NCBI GenBank assembly: GCA_022818135.1
Contig: JAFMSR010000019.1
Span: forward strand, 3,205,357 to 3,269,356
Source: Saxidomus purpurata
Taxonomy: Eukaryota; Mollusca; Bivalvia; Venerida; Veneridae
Reading direction: 5' to 3'
DNA: 64,000 bases
Notes under the pieces: model-generated
Told to the model about the DNA's origin: nothing
What the model saw: only the letters and a program-made list of their open reading frames with translations
Databases searched by the model: none
In this document: in pieces, positions 60,871-64,000 of the stretch
Layout of the letters: every line of letters starts with the position of its first letter
How positions within the stretch are numbered: position 1 is the first letter of the stretch
Translations under genes and position numbers: made by a program

Positions 60871-61093
60871 ACTATAAAAAAAAACTTTAATAAGAAGTGT
60901 CTAGGAGTTGATAATTAGAAAGGTTCGCTTTATGAAATATTGTTTACTATATATGTATGTTTTACCATAATGTATACCCCCGTCCCACTCCCCAGAATGT
61001 TAATGGTAAATTGTATGTATGTTACGGATATAATACGCATTGTTAAAAATCGAGCTCCTTGAACAGATAGCATGTACATATTTATATTTGCAG

Positions 61094-61299
61094 GTGATGA
61101 ACTAAAACAACTTGTCGAAGAAACCTTGCATCTATGGTATATGCTGATGTGTGTAAGGTGCAGGATCAGGCCAAGGACTGTGCTGTTCCTCAATTGTCAA
61201 CACTTAGCTGTATGCGAAGTATGTCATGCCAACTTACGTCATTGTCCGTTCTGCGGGGAACTTGTGAAAGCCTTCATTGATGTTGCTTGGAACGTGTAA
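61094..61299 (+). CDS. terminal exon with IAP-type RING finger, copy 2
   Basis: Paralogue of the exon at 52790, in the same phase and with the same acceptor type (TTTATATTTGCAG). Encodes GDELKQLVEETLHLWYM followed by an intact C3HC4 finger (CVRC, FLNCQH, AVCEVC, HCPFC) and the tail ELVKAFIDVAWNV ending at TAA. The tail is four residues longer than in copy 1. All eight metal ligands are present and most differences from copy 1 look conservative (K/R, D/E), which suggests protein-level constraint. No BIR or other upstream exon is seen in the 8 kb between the two copies, so copy 2 is either an alternative terminal exon of one gene or an exon captured by duplication. Confidence 0.75.
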
Positions 61300-61369
61300 A
61301 GTGTAGTAATGGGAAAGACAGACGACAGAAGAGTGTACATACGAACATATATGTTACATCAGCTACATG

Positions 61370-62430
61370 TAATACATTTTAAGCAGACATTTTTAACTGA
61401 TTGTGTACAATATTCCGACACGGTTCTTTGTTCTACGTTTATGTTTCCTGTATTTCTATAGAAATATATCTGACACATATGTGTGCATGAACTAAGATGG
61501 ATGGAGATGCAAAAATACATTCCATATCTAACTGTAGCATTAAGAAAGAAAAGCGGTGTCATTGTAAATAGCATTATATCTCGTTAGTATTTCAAAGTAT
61601 CTAGACTACGCAAGCAAATAATATGTGTATGTTAACTGGCATCTACTCTTGTTTCATCTTTATGACTCTTGTCTTATGTGTTAGTACAATGTATATATGT
61701 GATCGTATGTGTTTTATTAATTTTAAGTACAAATTTATCATATGTATTTTGCCATTTTTGTTGCTCTAAAACACTTTCAGGTCTGTCGAATGACCATAAA
61801 CGCACATATTTTTTTTTTGGTATCGTTTCGAACGAATTTAACCCGCTATTAAGACCACACTACAACGTCGCATTCTATACGTAGTAAATTTTTATGAATG
61901 AAATAGTATAATGCTATTTTTAGAACCAACAATAATCATGTGTTTACCTTCAAATATGTTATACCATGTTACATTTAAACCAGTCCTTTTATAACTGAAT
62001 GCATGCACTTTTTACTACGATTATGATCACTGTATTAATGGGTGAAGGGTAACATGTACTTGACACGTGAGTGTGTTAAAACTAAGATAAATGGAAGTAC
62101 ATAATTATATTCCGCACGAAATTATAACATGAGTAAGGAAAAGGCAATGCAGTTGCAAATAATATTAAATCTCGTTGCTATTGTAGTGTAAACGTATATG
62201 TTGACAAAATAAGCAAATACATGTGCTCTCTAAACATGTTCCCTCTTTATGAGCTCATATATACGAAATCGTAAACATGTATAATTTGTTTTATTTTAGA
62301 GTACTTTTTAGTAATTAATCATATGTTAGTGACAGACACACCTTTACTTTACAATCATGGAAGATTTTGTGTGCATGTATACATTTTAATAGTTTCATAT
62401 AATGTTGTTACATACAACGGGTATTCTCGG
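61370..62430 (+). repeat. two duplicated 3' flanks between RING copy 2 and the decayed copy
   Basis: 61370-61700 and 61985-62430 each resemble 53050-53950: TATATCTGACACATATGTG with GCATTATATCTCGTTAGTAT in the first, and TACTTGACACGTGAGTGTG with AAATCTCGTTGCTATTG in the second. Divergence is greater in the second. Confidence 0.6.
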
Positions 62431-62439
62431 TGTATTAGA

Positions 62440-62545
62440 AGACTTGTGTGCGAAGAATGTCATGCCAACATAAACCACAGCCCGTGCTTCGGAGAATCGT
62501 GAAAGTCTTCATCGACGTTGCTTGGAACGTGTAAACTGTGGCAGT
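62440..62545 (+). pseudogene. decayed IAP-type RING exon, copy 3
   Basis: Aligns to 61205-61330: GCGAAGAATGTCATGCCAAC, CATCGACGTTGCTTGGAACG. The 5' half (first Cys pair) is missing, the CPFC core is altered, and a small deletion before GTGAAAG brings a premature TGA. Recognisable residues are VCEECHANI. Non-functional relic of the same duplication series. Confidence 0.75.
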
Positions 62546-62549
62546 GGGA

Positions 62550-63190
62550 AAACAGATACGTGCATATATATCCTTTGCACACCGGCATATTTTGTTCCAC
62601 ACTCGACAGACATGCATGTGTTTTTGTAAACACTGTACATCACGTTATGCTACTTTCGGTTTACTGCGCGTGTTGTATACGTCAGCAAATAGATTGAGCT
62701 GTAACATGAAAGTAAAATTTCCATTGGCCCACCCACAGAGGTCAAGCGCAGGGGTCACCCTGTCTGCCAACCTGCGCATGGACTTATTTTTTATTTCTTA
62801 ATTTTTGCTAACGAGAGGTCAATTTTAAGTGTTCTCATAAGATGTCAATATACCTAGGTTTGAGTACGACATGTCTGCTTTGTGTCTGTGAAAAAATATT
62901 TGCACGCGCTCAAAACACTATCCCACAGGGGCCTGTACGCGAATGTTGGTAAAATGAAAATTTTCAAACCTGGTAAAATTGTGTCCAAGGTCATTTTCAA
63001 GGTTGTCTAAAAGTGTCAGCATTTGCCTCGGACGTCTGAGTTTTCAACATTCAGGAGCTGTCGGCATAGCCTTTAAATTCATACAGACAAAACGTGTTCC
63101 ATACGGTAACTCACTTCTATGGAAGGCCAAACCTGTCTTAACCCGCGTATACGGTTTATTACCTATCGGCGTTCAAAGGATATAACATCA
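62550..63190. other. spacer between RING relic and last flank copy
   Basis: No gene recognised. The segment 62715-62800 (ATTGGCCCACCCACAGAGG onward) and the open stretch at 62979-63185 do not resemble known proteins. Confidence 0.4.
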
Positions 63191-64000
63191 GGTGACATAT
63201 TTAGCTGATTTATTTAACTGAATGTATGCAATTTTCAAACTACGTTTATGATCCTTGCATATCGGATAAATCTACATCCATTGGTAAAGGGCGAAATATA
63301 TCTGACACATGTGTGTGCATGTACTAAGGCGAATGGAAGTGCAACAATGCATTCCATATCAAACTATAACATAATAAGAAAAGCGTTATCATTGTAAATG
63401 ACATAATATCTTGTAAGTATATAATGTTTACTTATATTTAGACTATGCAAGCAAAGATCATTTCTACCTGTGTATTGGCATCTAAACGTGTTTCATCTTT
63501 TTGACTCCCATAATCTGTGTGATTGTAATGTTTTTGTTAATATGCAAGTACTACTGAGAGAACGACACAACTTTGCTTAACAATGAAATACTTTGTGTGC
63601 ATGTACATATTTTTACATTTTCATATCATGTTGTAACATGTATGGTTCCATCTCTTTGACTTTTGTTTCATACGAACATATCTCGGTGATGGTAATGTTT
63701 TTGTTAATTGGTGAGTACTTTTTGATCTTATGTTAACGACACACCTTTACTTAACGACGGAGGATTTTGTGTGCCTGTATGTATTCTAATATTTCTTATA
63801 TAAATGTTGTAATATACAAGGGATATACTTGGCGTATAAGGGATAAATATGACAATCCTCTGTTAAGAATATGACTTTTTCAAATGTCGAAGACTTTGCG
63901 TTATATTGTTGCACACTATTTTGTAAGCATAAGTCAGAACTTACTTTCTATATTCTTTACAAATTGTTACACTATGACCATTTTCTTCGATTTCAAATCC
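63190..64000 (+). repeat. duplicated 3' flank, copy 4 (runs to window end)
   Basis: Closely parallels 53080-53900: ACGTTTATGATCCTTGCAT, ATATCTGACACATGTGTG, TGCATTCCATATCAAACTAT, CTGTGTATTGGCATCTAAAC, CATTTTCTTCGATTT. No RING exon precedes it, so either the exon was lost or the flank alone was duplicated. Confidence 0.7.

Noticed and set aside
58149..60890. Similar short frames starting near 58149 and 60675 as a paralogous protein pair
   Set aside because: They sit in repeat block D; the frame is lost in copy A and similarity is equally high outside the frame.

Overview
The window is AT-rich, intron-rich animal DNA that looks like a bivalve mollusc. The evidence is a fibrinogen-related secreted lectin gene, tandemly duplicated IAP-type RING exons, a DUF1647-type type II membrane protein, several tRNA-headed SINE families, and many copies of mollusc 'pearl'/HINE-like elements (about 167-bp internal monomers plus a hairpin end). 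The species cannot be fixed from the sequence alone. A 500-base run of N at 42835-43334 is a scaffold gap.

Region by region. 1-2500 (minus strand): 5' part of a fibrinogen-related protein (FReP) gene with four visible exons and matching splice phases; it runs off the left edge. 4027-6436 (plus): complete two-exon GT32-like glycosyltransferase with a type II signal anchor. 6650-16900: mostly gene-free, with one pearl-like element, one palindrome-monomer element and older repeats. 16200-29350: three weak candidate orphan exons, several SINEs, and a 2.1-kb scrambled palindromic array (19.9-22.0 kb) interrupted by a MITE and a SINE. 30000-33600: inverted second copy of the palindrome-monomer element, two further tandem-monomer repeats and a SINE. 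34120-42221 (plus): a six-exon gene whose splice phases join cleanly into a 472-residue type II membrane protein with a 17-residue-repeat stem and a DUF1647-like lumenal domain. Its introns hold MITEs and a 65-bp tandem array that ends exactly at a splice acceptor. 42330-49800: repeats, the gap, a decayed Crypton/DUF3504-like fragment, an orphan 145-codon ORF and a compound microsatellite. 49880-64000: a locus made of repeated segmental duplications. Two intact IAP-type RING terminal exons (52790-52983 and 61094-61299), one decayed RING copy (about 62440-62540) and four related 3' flanks are interleaved with two TAGCAACC minisatellites and a pearl-like element inserted in one copy.

Nothing here forms an operon-like system. 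Two of the three well-supported genes (the GT32-like enzyme and the DUF1647 protein) are predicted Golgi-type type II membrane proteins, the FReP is secreted, and the RING exons belong to an ubiquitin-ligase/IAP-like family typically expanded in bivalves. Gene structures were assembled by eye from reading frames, splice consensus and phase agreement; family names rest on motif recognition, not on searches. Repeat boundaries are approximate unless stated otherwise.
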